NCBI RefSeq assembly: GCF_013128195.2
Contig: NZ_CP053452.2
Span: 1,736,001 to 1,800,000, forward strand
From: Frigoriglobus tundricola
GTDB lineage: Bacteria > Planctomycetota > Planctomycetia > Gemmatales > Gemmataceae
DNA length: 64,000 nucleotides
Direction: 5' to 3'
Part shown: positions 55,148 through 64,000 of the stretch, piece after piece
Numbering within the stretch: the stretch's first letter is position 1
Layout: each line of letters begins with the position of its first letter
Made by a program: the position numbers and the translations under genes
The notes under the pieces: generated by a model
Told to the model about the DNA's origin: nothing
What the model saw: the letters and a program-made list of their open reading frames with translations, nothing else
Database searches by the model: none

Positions 55148-56134
55148 ATGACCCAGCCCGACGCGCGCCCGTACGTGTGGATGCTCTGCGGCTCGTTCTC
55201 GTTCGCGGTGATGGCGGCCCTGGCCGAGTCGCTCACCCGGAGCGCGCCGGGCGAGGCGCCGTTCTGCGACTGGCAGACGGTGGCCGTGTTCCGCGCCGCG
55301 CTGGTCGCGGCGTTCGGCGCGGTCCTGGCCCTGCGCGCCCGCGTGCGGCTCGTGTGGCTGCGGCCGCTGCGGCTGTGGGTGCGGAGCGTGGCCGGCAGCG
55401 GCAGCATGGTGTGTACGTTCTACGCCTTCAGCCGCTTGGACGCGCGGGACGTGGTGACGCTGTGCAACACGTTCCCGCTCTGGGTCGCGGTGCTGTCGTG
55501 GCCCCTGTACGGCCACCTGCCGGGCCGGAAGACGGTGGCGGCGATCCTCGTCGGCGTGGCCGGCGTGGTTCTGGTCGAACAGCCGCACATCGAGGCGGGG
55601 AACCTGGGCGTGTTCGCGGCCCTGTTCGCCGCCGCGTTCACCGCGGTCGCGATGCTCGGGCTGAACCGGTTGCGGGACATCGACCCGCGGGCCGTGGTCG
55701 TTCACTTCTCGGCCGTCGCCACGGTGTTCTGTGGGGCGGCGTTCCTGTTCACCCCGCGGGCCGTGCCGGTGGCGCGCGTCGCGGAACTCGGGGTGCTGGT
55801 CCGCGTGCTCGGGATCGGCGTGTCGGCCACCATCGGGCAGGTGTTCTTGACGCTCGCGTTCGGCCGCGGCGCGCCGGCGAAGGTGGCCGTGGTCGGGCTG
55901 ACGCAGATCGTGTTCGTGACGGCCCTGGGCGCGTGGGCGTTCGGCCACGCGGTGAACGCGGTCGCGCTCGTCGGCACCGCACTCATCATGGCCCCGACCG
56001 CGTGGCTGCTGAGCCAATCGAAGGCCACGAGCGCCACGAAGGCGGCCCCGCTCGTCGTCGAGGACCACACCGGACCGGAAATGAACGCGGGGAGCCGTAG
56101 CTCCCCGTTCCCGGCCCCGCAACTCCGCCCGTGA
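55148..56134 (+). CDS. EamA/DMT-family transporter
   Basis: A 328-residue protein with ten hydrophobic helices in two EamA-type halves, e.g. WMLCGSFSFAVMAALAESLT, TFYAFSRLDARDVVTLCNTF, PLWVAVLSWPLYG, ILVGVAGVVLVEQP and GVSATIGQVFLTLAFGRG. Members export or import small metabolites; no substrate can be given. The C-terminal tail is Ser/Pro-rich and cytoplasmic. Confidence 0.87.
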   Translation: MTQPDARPYVWMLCGSFSFAVMAALAESLTRSAPGEAPFCDWQTVAVFRAALVAAFGAVLALRARVRLVWLRPLRLWVRSVAGSGSMVCTFYAFSRLDARDVVTLCNTFPLWVAVLSWPLYGHLPGRKTVAAILVGVAGVVLVEQPHIEAGNLGVFAALFAAAFTAVAMLGLNRLRDIDPRAVVVHFSAVATVFCGAAFLFTPRAVPVARVAELGVLVRVLGIGVSATIGQVFLTLAFGRGAPAKVAVVGLTQIVFVTALGAWAFGHAVNAVALVGTALIMAPTAWLLSQSKATSATKAAPLVVEDHTGPEMNAGSRSSPFPAPQLRP

Positions 56135-56148
56135 GGCGGGTTCGCACG

Positions 56149-56742
56149 TCACGATCCGAGTGCTTGTTGCACTTCTTGGGTAATGGTGTTGAACAGTTGC
56201 TTCAGGTCCAGGCCGCTCGTTGTGGACGCCGACGTGGTGCCGGACGCGGTGAGCGCCGAAGCGGCCGAGACGTGTCCCAGGCTGTTGTACGTCCCTTCCG
56301 GGTGGTTGCGCCCCGGCGTGAGAAGGGAGGCCGTCGAACCGGTGGTCGAAGCCGTCTGGAACTGGTCGGCCAGTTTCGACAGGTATTTGCTCTCGCCCCC
56401 CGTCGCCTGCTGGCTCGCGGCTTGCAACTGCGAAGCGATCTGGGCGGTCACCTGTTGGAACTTGCTCGGGTCCTGGGTCTGGAGCTGTTGCAACCCACCG
56501 TACAGTTGAGCGACCTGTGATAACGTCGTCGAATCACCCGTGCCGCTGGTGTGGGTCGTCGCGGTGTTGGCCGACGTGCTTCCACCCAATCCGGCGAGGA
56601 GGGCACCGATCCCCTGGGTCTGGCTCGTCTGACTCGTCTGACTGGTTTGGCCGCTCTGACTGGTTTGGCTCGTCTCGAAAGATTGCAACAGATAGGCGAG
56701 AGACGTATCCGTTGTCGAGGTCCCAACGCTGCTGATACTCAT
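56149..56742 (-). CDS. Ser/Thr/Gln-rich hypothetical protein
   Basis: A 197-residue protein dominated by Ser, Thr, Gln and Gly, with repeated TSQTSQ units near residues 25-42 and helical Gln-rich stretches (LQQLQTQDPSKFQQVTAQIA, SQLQAASQQATGGESKYLSK). No signal peptide or known domain. Composition is far from its neighbours. GGGAG lies ten bases before the ATG. Confidence 0.7.
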   Translation of the reverse strand: MSISSVGTSTTDTSLAYLLQSFETSQTSQSGQTSQTSQTSQTQGIGALLAGLGGSTSANTATTHTSGTGDSTTLSQVAQLYGGLQQLQTQDPSKFQQVTAQIASQLQAASQQATGGESKYLSKLADQFQTASTTGSTASLLTPGRNHPEGTYNSLGHVSAASALTASGTTSASTTSGLDLKQLFNTITQEVQQALGS

Positions 56743-56947
56743 CGGTGGAGCACTCCCAAAATCGGTCGGGGGATAGTGGTTCGCCCACAGTTTTGATTAT
56801 CCCGCAGAAAATTGCAAAAGTCCCCGCGCAGTTCCCCGGATTTAATGGAATCGGCGCGGGTTTCTCCCCGATTTCAGCTTTGCCCTCAAGATTTCAGTGG
56901 CGGCTCGCTCCAACGGAGTGGGTTCTCATCTGCGGCCACAACTGCCG

Positions 56948-59900
56948 TTAGCGACGTTTCCCGTGCTTCTTTCCCTTATCCCGGCGCGGGTGCCCGTTCG
57001 CCGTGCCGTTGGTCTGTCCGTTGGTGTGAGGCGCGCCGTTGGCCGAGCCGTTCGGACTCGTGACGGGCAGCGGGGGCTCGTTCTTGATCGGCGCCGCCGC
57101 GGGCGCGGGGGCCGGGACCGCGCGGCGCGCGGCGGTCGCCCAGAACCGCTTCGGGATCAGCCCCCAGGCCAGGATGAACAGTTGGCTCAGCCAGAAATTG
57201 AAGCACCCGTCGGCGAGGCGGCTGTCGAAGCCGTAGGCGTGGAGCCCGATGCTCAACTGGTTCGTCCCGAACCAGCTCCATGCGGTGATCGCGTTGCCGA
57301 AGATCGCCAGCACGGCCATCCCGCGGTCCTTCACCAGACCGGCCCACCGGGCGTGCAGGATGAGCGAGTTCCACAGCACGATCAGCACGGCCCCGTTCTC
57401 CTTCGGGTCCCAGCCCCAGAACCGGCCCCACGACTGGTCCGCCCAGATGCCGCCCAGAACGGTGCCCACGAAGCTCAGGAGCGTCGCGAAACACACCACG
57501 CCGTACACCATCTGGCCGAACACCTTCCCGCGCTCGGGCGTCAGGGCCGCAGCGACCACCGGGGCCGCCAGGTCGGGCACCCGCCCCGCGAGCGGCTGGC
57601 CCTGGGCGTCCGCCCCCGCGGAGGACACCCGCAGGAGCATCAGCGCGACCGCGTACATCACCCCGGCCGCCACCGTCAGCCAGAAGAGCCCCCACAGGAG
57701 TATTGACGGCAGGAGTTCGAACTTGTCCATCGCGCTGGTCAGGAACCAGAGGAAGAACAGCGGGCCGCCGACCGCCCCGGTCGTCGCCGCGCCGAACGCC
57801 AGCAGCGCCCCGACCGTCGGCTCGCCGGTGCTCTCGAAGGACTCGCGGATCACCGCCCCGAGCATCTGGAACACGTACACCGCGCCGAGGAACCCGGCGA
57901 CGAACGTCGCCGTGTACCCGAGGGTGACGGTGGTGACGTGCGTGGCGAGCCAGAAGTTCGTATCGAGTACCGCCTGCATCATTTCGAGCGTGTCCTCGGT
58001 GGCGATGTTGTGCGCCACGATGCACGTCGCCAGGCCGAGCGCGGCCGAGAGCATGGTCCCGACGCCCATTTTGAAAATCAGTTCGAGGAGCAGCCCCAGG
58101 GCCACGCAGCCCCAGCCGATGAACACGGCGGAGGAGTACAGGTTCGTCACGAACACCAGCGGGCGCTCCATGATGAACATGCGGGCGAACAGCGCGACCG
58201 TGTGGACGGCGAGGGTGAGGAGCAGCAGGTACAGGGCCGAGCGCCGCAGGGCCGCGGCCCAGACCGGGCGCCCCGCGGCCTGCTGCGAGAACCCGACCAC
58301 GGTGAGCACGAACACGATCACGTACAGGCCGCTGCACTGGTAGAACGGGGCGAACCGGTTGAACGTCACCTCGACCCAGTTGCGCCCCAGCCCGTTGAAC
58401 GGCGTGTAGAGCACCTTCTCAACGACGCCGGGGGTCGGGTTCGTATCGGCCACGCCCGCGGTGCGGGTCGTCCGGTACTCCGCGACGGCGGCGGCGAAGT
58501 CGGCCGCACTCTTCTCGGCCTCCTGCACCAGCCGCGCGCGCGTGTCCGGGTCGGTGGCTTTGGCGGCCGCGTCGTCGGCGGCCTTCTTATCGCGGTACGC
58601 CGCCACGATCCGCTCCCAGGTCGCGTTCGTCGGGCGGGCCGCGAGTTCCGCTTGCGCCCGCTTCTGGGCCAGGTCCGCAAGCGCCCGCCGCTGGTCCTCG
58701 GGCAGGAACACCGCGACCAGCTCGAGTTGCTCCCGGAGCGTTTCGTTGATCGCCGTCAGGGTCGCGGCGGCGTTGGCTTTGCGCTCCTGCATCCGCTCCT
58801 TCAGGTCCTTCTGGGTCTCGCCGGGGTCGGCCAGGAGCTGTTGCACGGCCCCCGTCACCAGTTGCCCCCGCTTGGCCGGGTCCAACTTCATCTTGCTGAG
58901 GTCGATCCCGAGCGCCTGCTCGATCAGCTTTTGCTCGTCTTCCGGGGTGAGCTGGTCGAGTTTTTTGGAGTCGCGGAGCAGTTTTTGGCCGTCCAGAACG
59001 GCCGCGGTACTCCCGACGATCTGCGCGGTGAGACGGAACTCGTGGACCGTGGTCCACCCCGTACCGTTTTCCGGGGGCAGCAGGAGCGGCCCACCGAAGG
59101 CGGACAGTTCCATGAACGTCGTGAGCCGGTCGCGCAGCTCCTTGAACTTGGTCTCGTCGGTGTCGAGCTTCTTCCCCTCGCCCACCTTCTTTTCGATCGC
59201 GGCCATCCGCTTCTGGACGACGTCGATCTTGGGTGCGATTTCTTCGAGGGAGTACCGGAACCCCTCGCGCTTCGCCAGCCCCAGCGCGTCCAGTACCGCC
59301 TCGTTGTCGATGCGGACCACGCGGTACTTCCAGGCCGCGCCGCGCTGCGAGGGGCCGCCGGCGATGACCTCCAGGTACCAGCGGATCGCCGACTGCTTGC
59401 GGCCGCGCTCGTCCTCGAACTCCTCGCGCCCGCTGATCAGGCGCAGGTTGACCCGCGCCACCGTGTCGAGCGGCTTCACGCGCCCGCCGTCGACCACCGC
59501 CATCCGGCTGAACGCGTCGAGGGCCACCGGCTCCTTCGGCGGCCCCATCCGACCGGCCACCGACAGGAGGTACACTGCCATGATGCCGGTGACGGCCCAC
59601 GGGAAGTACCCGGCGGCGCCCGTGAGCGCGACGCGCTCGGGGGCCTTGAGCCGGCGGAGAAACGCGACGAGGTAGATCAGGAAGTGGGCGACGAGGCCGG
59701 TGCCGACGACCCCGCACGCGATGTAATCGACGGACGCCTGGAAAAACCCGAAGTTCAGCCAGCCCGGGTTCCGCACCACCTGAAGGACCGTCGTCTTCTC
59801 GGTCCGGTCGTCGAAACTGCTCTGGTAGAACGTCTCGCCGTTGTAACGGAGCGGTTCGTTCATCGCGATCCGCTGCTGGGCGACGAGGGCGCCGGTCTCG

Positions 59901-60970
59901 TCGTACACGCGCACGTCGCTGGAGTAGTTCTTCGCCTTCTCCGTGCCCGTGTAACGGTCGAACCGGAACTTGTCGAGGTGAACGCTGAACGGTTTGTAGT
60001 GCCGCTTGAAGCGGAGCACCAGGTCGATCTTTTTGCCGTTCACCTCGAACTCGTCCGGGCCGAAGCGGAAGTAGCCCGACAGCGAGGCCAGGTAGGTGCC
60101 GAGCGCCTCGTCGGTCCCCTTCTTGTAGAACTTCAGGTACGCGGCGGGCATATCGACCTTCTGGTTCGGGTCGACGCCGGACACTTCGGGGCGCTTCACG
60201 GCGACCGCCCCCAGGCCCACGCCGCGGTCGGCCCGGTTCTCCTGACCCGGCTTGACGGCGGCCAGCGTCGCGTTCGCCAGGTACTCGACGACCTCCACGT
60301 CCACCGGCAGGTCCGGGTGCGTGATCCGGCCCCGCGCCTGCTTCAGCATGTGCTGCGGGATGGTGACGACGTGGTCGGTGTTCGGGTCGGACTTGTCGAT
60401 GAGCGCGACTTCCATGTTCCGCGTGTCTTCGGCGTAGTTGACCGACTGCCCCTCGTCGATCGTCATCCGCTGTTCCACCGCGTACTCGCGGGTGATGAAC
60501 TCGCCGACGAACAAGAGGATCAGGCCGCCGTGGATCAGGAACACCCCGATCCGCTTCCAGGAAATGCGGAACCGGGTCGCGTGCGCGGCCAGCAGGTTGA
60601 CGAGCATGGCCCCGCCGATGAGCTGCCCGGCCGGGAACGGGAACGACCCGGTCCACGCCGACTCGCCGACCGGGAACTGCTCCTTCCAGAACACCCCGAG
60701 GAACTTGTGGACCAGCTCGAACGGCACCCACACGATAACCGAGTAGAAGTACTTGTCGACAACGGTCCAGATGCCGTTATCGATCTGGGCCATGGTGCCG
60801 AAGAAGATCAGCAACATTCCCAATACGAACAGAACCACCGTGAGCTGGAGCGACGCGACCGCTTTCAGGGCACGGAAGACGTAGTAGCCCGGACCGCGGC
60901 CCGAACCGATAACGGGGCGGGCCGGCGGCTCGCCGAACTCGCCCGGCGTGTGCGGAAGGGTCGTACTCAT
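56948..60970 (-). CDS. ResB-CcsA fusion, system II cytochrome c biogenesis (1340 aa)
   Basis: The N-terminal 470 residues are ResB-like: a TM (LQLTVVLFVLGMLLIFFGTM), a large external loop, and TMs near 115-160 and 410-470. An unusual middle section (about 470-880) begins VDGGRVKPLDTVARVNLRL and contains long coiled-coil-like helices. The C-terminal 450 residues are CcsA with the heme-handling WWD-type motif (SWGRFWGWDPKENGAVLIVL near 1185) and conserved His residues. The fused protein carries heme across the membrane and attaches it to CxxCH proteins, such as the cytochromes at 34.5 and 38.6 kb. Fused CcsBA proteins elsewhere are nearer 900-1000 residues. Confidence 0.92.
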   Translation of the reverse strand: MSTTLPHTPGEFGEPPARPVIGSGRGPGYYVFRALKAVASLQLTVVLFVLGMLLIFFGTMAQIDNGIWTVVDKYFYSVIVWVPFELVHKFLGVFWKEQFPVGESAWTGSFPFPAGQLIGGAMLVNLLAAHATRFRISWKRIGVFLIHGGLILLFVGEFITREYAVEQRMTIDEGQSVNYAEDTRNMEVALIDKSDPNTDHVVTIPQHMLKQARGRITHPDLPVDVEVVEYLANATLAAVKPGQENRADRGVGLGAVAVKRPEVSGVDPNQKVDMPAAYLKFYKKGTDEALGTYLASLSGYFRFGPDEFEVNGKKIDLVLRFKRHYKPFSVHLDKFRFDRYTGTEKAKNYSSDVRVYDETGALVAQQRIAMNEPLRYNGETFYQSSFDDRTEKTTVLQVVRNPGWLNFGFFQASVDYIACGVVGTGLVAHFLIYLVAFLRRLKAPERVALTGAAGYFPWAVTGIMAVYLLSVAGRMGPPKEPVALDAFSRMAVVDGGRVKPLDTVARVNLRLISGREEFEDERGRKQSAIRWYLEVIAGGPSQRGAAWKYRVVRIDNEAVLDALGLAKREGFRYSLEEIAPKIDVVQKRMAAIEKKVGEGKKLDTDETKFKELRDRLTTFMELSAFGGPLLLPPENGTGWTTVHEFRLTAQIVGSTAAVLDGQKLLRDSKKLDQLTPEDEQKLIEQALGIDLSKMKLDPAKRGQLVTGAVQQLLADPGETQKDLKERMQERKANAAATLTAINETLREQLELVAVFLPEDQRRALADLAQKRAQAELAARPTNATWERIVAAYRDKKAADDAAAKATDPDTRARLVQEAEKSAADFAAAVAEYRTTRTAGVADTNPTPGVVEKVLYTPFNGLGRNWVEVTFNRFAPFYQCSGLYVIVFVLTVVGFSQQAAGRPVWAAALRRSALYLLLLTLAVHTVALFARMFIMERPLVFVTNLYSSAVFIGWGCVALGLLLELIFKMGVGTMLSAALGLATCIVAHNIATEDTLEMMQAVLDTNFWLATHVTTVTLGYTATFVAGFLGAVYVFQMLGAVIRESFESTGEPTVGALLAFGAATTGAVGGPLFFLWFLTSAMDKFELLPSILLWGLFWLTVAAGVMYAVALMLLRVSSAGADAQGQPLAGRVPDLAAPVVAAALTPERGKVFGQMVYGVVCFATLLSFVGTVLGGIWADQSWGRFWGWDPKENGAVLIVLWNSLILHARWAGLVKDRGMAVLAIFGNAITAWSWFGTNQLSIGLHAYGFDSRLADGCFNFWLSQLFILAWGLIPKRFWATAARRAVPAPAPAAAPIKNEPPLPVTSPNGSANGAPHTNGQTNGTANGHPRRDKGKKHGKRR

Positions 60971-61026
60971 CGCGTGATCCTCGGAGCCGGGTCACGGCTC
61001 GACGTGTGGGAGGGGCCGACCGGCGG

Positions 61027-61653
61027 TTACTTCTTGCCCATCATGGGACCACCCATGCCGCCGGCCGGGTTCTTCGGCCCGCGGAGATCGACCCGGAGGC
61101 CCTTCACGCCTTTCGCGTCGATCGTTTTGGTGTACTTGGCCACGTCCTCTTCGCCGAAGCTCGGCATACCGAGTTGGTCCACCGCCCACCGCTTCAGGTT
61201 GGGCCCCACCCCGCCGGTCGAGGACGTGACGGTGACCTCGTACTTCTTGTCCGGGGTTCGAAGGGTCGCGATCACGATGCCGGCGCGACCGGGACCGCGC
61301 GTCCAGCCCTCGGGGGTGTCGAACTCCGGCGACCCGTTCGGCGGCAGTGACACGCTCGCGAGCAACTTGTCGAACCCGGCCTCGAACGGCGTGAGGGCGT
61401 CGGCCGGTCCGGTGAATTTGAAGAACCACTGCGGGTTGACGGCGGGGTACATCGCGCCGAGGATGCGGTAGTCCCCACCTGTGGCCGGCTGTGCGGGAGC
61501 GGAGCTACCGGCGTCCCGCTTCCCGCTCTCGCTGGTCTTGGGGACGTCGTAGGACTTCACGCCGTCGCCCCCGCCGCACCCGGCGGGGACGAGCGCGAGG
61601 CCCGCCAGGAGCGCGAGCGGGACGATCGGCGGGACGCGACGGATGAGAGTCAT
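61027..61653 (-). CDS. Lipoprotein of unknown function (208 aa)
   Basis: A signal peptide with lipobox (GLALVPAGC) is followed by a Gly/Ser-rich linker and a domain with YRILGAMYPAVNPQWFFKFT, GWTRGPGRAGIVIATLRTP and KYEVTVTSSTGGVGPNLKRW, ending in a Gly/Met/Lys tail. Planctomycete lipoproteins of this type are often encoded with cytochrome c biogenesis genes; it precedes the ResB-CcsA gene by 56 bp in the same direction, suggesting one operon. Confidence 0.8.
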   Translation of the reverse strand: MTLIRRVPPIVPLALLAGLALVPAGCGGGDGVKSYDVPKTSESGKRDAGSSAPAQPATGGDYRILGAMYPAVNPQWFFKFTGPADALTPFEAGFDKLLASVSLPPNGSPEFDTPEGWTRGPGRAGIVIATLRTPDKKYEVTVTSSTGGVGPNLKRWAVDQLGMPSFGEEDVAKYTKTIDAKGVKGLRVDLRGPKNPAGGMGGPMMGKK

Positions 61654-61887
61654 GCGGGGATCTCAGAATCAGCGGAGACGGCCGCGGGGGCCGAGTGGGG
61701 CGGGCGCGACCGGAGTAGAAAGCCGTACCAGCATTCTCGACACATCGACGGGCTACGTCAAGGCAGACGCGCCCGAGCGTCACACGTTCCACTTCGGGTC
61801 CGCGTGTGGCGCGGAGACGTCCGCAGCAAGGGCCGGTCACAAAGCCCTGCACCCGCAGTGGCAGCCAAACCCGCGTTCGGGCCACTG

Positions 61888-62658
61888 TCAAGCCGACGGG
61901 GCTTCGAGTACGGCTTTCCACTTGCGCGGGACGCCGCGGTACGCGGCCCGATACGTCTCTTCCAGTGGGGCGTTCACGTACACGTCGGGCGTGAGGAACA
62001 GCGGCATGTCGATCAGCGCGCGGCCGACCGCGGTCGGCTCGATGTACGCCTTTTTTCGCGCTCCGGCCGAGTACGCGAGAAGCGCGAGTGGCTCGTCCGG
62101 CGTCAACCGGAACACGTCCTCACTGAGGGCGCTCCAGATGGCGGCGTGGATGCCGCCCGGGTCGCGCGGGCCGGGCGGAAACAGGTCGATGACGAGCAGG
62201 TGGTAGCCCCGGTAAAGCGCCTCCTGGGCCTTCTCGACGAACGAATCGAATGCGTTCTGACCCGATTTGTTGCCGGGCGAAACGATCTCCACGAGAGCGA
62301 CGATCCGGTCCCCGCTATTGTGCCGGATCACGATTGTACGACGTTTCAGAACGTAGTCGTCCATGTCAGCCTCAGCGGTGTACCGCACGTGCGGCGGGGC
62401 CATCGCCACCGCGATGCCACCGGCGTCGCTCCCGACCGGGTGCAAGCCGAGCGCGCCGTTCAATTGCGGCGGATGAGGCGCGGACTCCTGGAGGGCAAGA
62501 ACGTCCGGCCCGAGCGGGCCGACGATCTGCTCGGCCTGGGCGTAGTAATCCGGCGGCATCCGGCCGTCGTTCAGAGCGTTCCGAAGCTCCGCGATCCAGG
62601 TCAGATGAAAATCGTGCCAGGTGCCGGCGGAAACACGGGTCCAGTCGTGGATCGGCAT
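61888..62658 (-). CDS. DUF4058 family protein
   Basis: A 256-residue protein opening with MPIHDWTRVSAGTWHDFHLT and containing RRTIVIRHNSGDRIVALVEI, SPGNKSGQNAFDSF and YRGYHLLVIDLFPPGPRDPG, the marks of DUF4058, a family abundant in planctomycetes and cyanobacteria with a restriction-endonuclease-like core (VEIVSPGNK). No function is proven. A near-perfect ribosome site (AAGGAGGTGA) lies five bases before the ATG. Confidence 0.9.
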   Translation of the reverse strand: MPIHDWTRVSAGTWHDFHLTWIAELRNALNDGRMPPDYYAQAEQIVGPLGPDVLALQESAPHPPQLNGALGLHPVGSDAGGIAVAMAPPHVRYTAEADMDDYVLKRRTIVIRHNSGDRIVALVEIVSPGNKSGQNAFDSFVEKAQEALYRGYHLLVIDLFPPGPRDPGGIHAAIWSALSEDVFRLTPDEPLALLAYSAGARKKAYIEPTAVGRALIDMPLFLTPDVYVNAPLEETYRAAYRGVPRKWKAVLEAPSA

Positions 62659-62689
62659 GATTCACCTCCTTCGACCATCTTACCACCAC

Positions 62690-64000
62690 TCACTTCTTCG
62701 CGCGGCGGAACTCCTGATCCAGGAACTTCATGCTCTCCACCTCACCGTTTGTGCCGAGACGGAACTGAACGTCGAACGTGCTGCGGTCGAACGACACGAC
62801 CTCGTCTTTCGGCTCGACCGCGGTCGCGGTGAACGTGTCATAGTGGTAGTGTTCCAGCCGGAAGGTGAAATTCCCCCACCGGATCGAGAGGGACTCGCCC
62901 TCGGCCGCGACCTCGGCGCGACCGTAGGCCGACTCCTCGTAGCCGCCCGCGTAGCCCGATAGCGCCAGACTCGGTTTCGTGCCCGTCTTGCGGCTCGTTT
63001 CCCGCTTCTTTTGCCCGGCCGCGACGGTGAAATCGAGGACCGACAGTTGCGATTTGTAGAACCCGACCCAGTCCTCCGCGGGCAGATCGAGCAACCCGTC
63101 GAGCGCGGTCTTGCACACGGCCTCGCACACGTATGACGGCCGCAGGTTGCACAGCACGAACACGCCGATCTTCTTTTCGGGCACCAACATGCACTGCGCG
63201 CGGAAGCCCGTGAGCGTGCCGCCGTGCGACACGCAGTTCGCGCCGCGGTAGTCGTGGACGAACCAGCCCAGGCCGTAACTGGTGAAGCGGGTCGCTTTCG
63301 TCGGGAAGTAAACGAGGAACGGTCCTTCCGGCTTCACGAGCATTTGCGACGTGTGTGTCTCTTTCAGCGACCGCTCGGTCAGGAGGCGCTTGCCGTCGAA
63401 CTTGCCGCCGGCCAGTTGGAACTGGAGCCACGCGCCCATGTCGCGGGCGGTGCTGTTCACGCAGCCGGCGCCGCCGGCGTGGTCGATCTCGTCCCACTTG
63501 ATCGCCGCAACGGTCTTGTCCAGGCCATAGTAATGGGGCGTCGCGTGGTCGGGACCGGCGCGGCCCTCCTTCCCTGTGCCGCTACTGTGGTCCATCCCGA
63601 GCGGCTTGAAGATGCGTGCCTTGATGACGCTCGCCCAGTCCGACTTGTCGATCTTCCCCGCGATCACACCGGCCGTTGTGAATGGTACGTTCGCGTACTC
63701 CCAGGTGCTGCGGAACGACGTTGACGGCCTGGCCCGGCCCCACCGGCGGATGACGTCCCCGCTGTCGGCGGACAGCCCGGCCCAGAGCATGTCGTGCCGC
63801 GGCATCCCGGTGCGGTGGCAGAGCAGGTCGCGGAGGGTGACCTCGCGGTCGGCCAGTTCGTCCGAGAGCCGGAAGGAGTCGAGGTGGTCGCGCACCTTGT
63901 CGTCCCACTTCAGCTTGCCCTCGTCGGCGAGCATGGCGACGGCGGTGGCCGTGAACGCCTTGGAGCAGGACGCGATCGGGAACACGGTGTCCGGCGTGAC
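62690..64000 (-). CDS. Serine hydrolase, beta-lactamase class C/DUF3471 type (5' end outside window)
   Basis: The 5' end lies beyond 64000; the frame is open to the edge. The visible 436 residues start just before the SxxK motif (SCSKAF) and include the class C Tyr-type segment WEYANVPFTTAG, a late HGG (NCVSHGGTLTG), and a C-terminal DUF3471-like beta domain. Such proteins are DD-peptidase or esterase relatives, rarely true beta-lactamases. Likely exported, but the leader is not in view. Confidence 0.87.
   Translation of the reverse strand, partial: VTPDTVFPIASCSKAFTATAVAMLADEGKLKWDDKVRDHLDSFRLSDELADREVTLRDLLCHRTGMPRHDMLWAGLSADSGDVIRRWGRARPSTSFRSTWEYANVPFTTAGVIAGKIDKSDWASVIKARIFKPLGMDHSSGTGKEGRAGPDHATPHYYGLDKTVAAIKWDEIDHAGGAGCVNSTARDMGAWLQFQLAGGKFDGKRLLTERSLKETHTSQMLVKPEGPFLVYFPTKATRFTSYGLGWFVHDYRGANCVSHGGTLTGFRAQCMLVPEKKIGVFVLCNLRPSYVCEAVCKTALDGLLDLPAEDWVGFYKSQLSVLDFTVAAGQKKRETSRKTGTKPSLALSGYAGGYEESAYGRAEVAAEGESLSIRWGNFTFRLEHYHYDTFTATAVEPKDEVVSFDRSTFDVQFRLGTNGEVESMKFLDQEFRRAKK

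Overview
The window looks like chromosome of a planctomycete of the Gemmataceae (Gemmata-like). This is inferred from gene content: very high GC, DUF1559 pilin-like proteins, an ECF sigma factor fused to a membrane segment and WD40 propeller, a giant leucine-rich-repeat protein, a ResB-CcsA fusion, DUF1111 and other planctomycete-type cytochromes, and many secreted WD40 or small signal-peptide proteins. No rRNA, tRNA or CRISPR array was seen. One structural RNA, the small SRP RNA (ffs), is present.

Layout. 0-11.2 kb: a zinc-ribbon/LRR membrane protein diverges from an ECF-WD40 regulator, followed by a small secreted protein and a secreted WD40 protein. 11.2-16.6 kb: a secreted DUF1508-like protein, then a multi-PAS hybrid histidine kinase with a plant-type ethylene-binding domain (split by a frameshift) and an anchored protein. 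16.8-22.5 kb: an OB/HD nuclease-like gene, a DUF72 protein, an orphan Flp pilin, a class IV deacetylase-like protein, an esterase and a hypothetical gene. 22.6-28.5 kb: a sigma-54 activator beside two DUF1559/lipoprotein modules, the second decayed and ended by an IS630 element. 28.5-33.5 kb: a leftward cell-wall-sugar recycling operon (SSS transporter, MurQ fused to a BadF-type kinase, glycoside-hydrolase-like protein). 34-41.3 kb: leftward small operons (DUF1111 cytochrome with Mug glycosylase; hypothetical with DoxX; radical SAM; a single-heme protein; hypotheticals). 41.9-49.9 kb: the PrkA - DUF444 - SpoVR stress triad, interrupted by ffs and a PIN-type toxin-antitoxin pair. SpoVR carries a full 400-residue intein with LAGLIDADG motifs. 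50.6-56.7 kb: an alpha/beta hydrolase, a membrane protein read through into a dienelactone hydrolase, an EamA transporter and a Ser/Thr/Gln-rich protein. 57-64 kb: ResB-CcsA cytochrome c biogenesis, a lipoprotein, a DUF4058 protein and a partial beta-lactamase-like hydrolase.

The strongest points of novelty are the SpoVR intein, the ethylene-receptor-like kinase, and a two-copy intergenic element (8.0 kb and 11.7 kb) whose hairpins show compensatory base changes. At least four genes contain apparent indels (near 5.0, 13.5, 30.5 and 40.3 kb). They may be sequencing errors or real decay, and should be checked against raw reads before any function is assigned to the broken forms.
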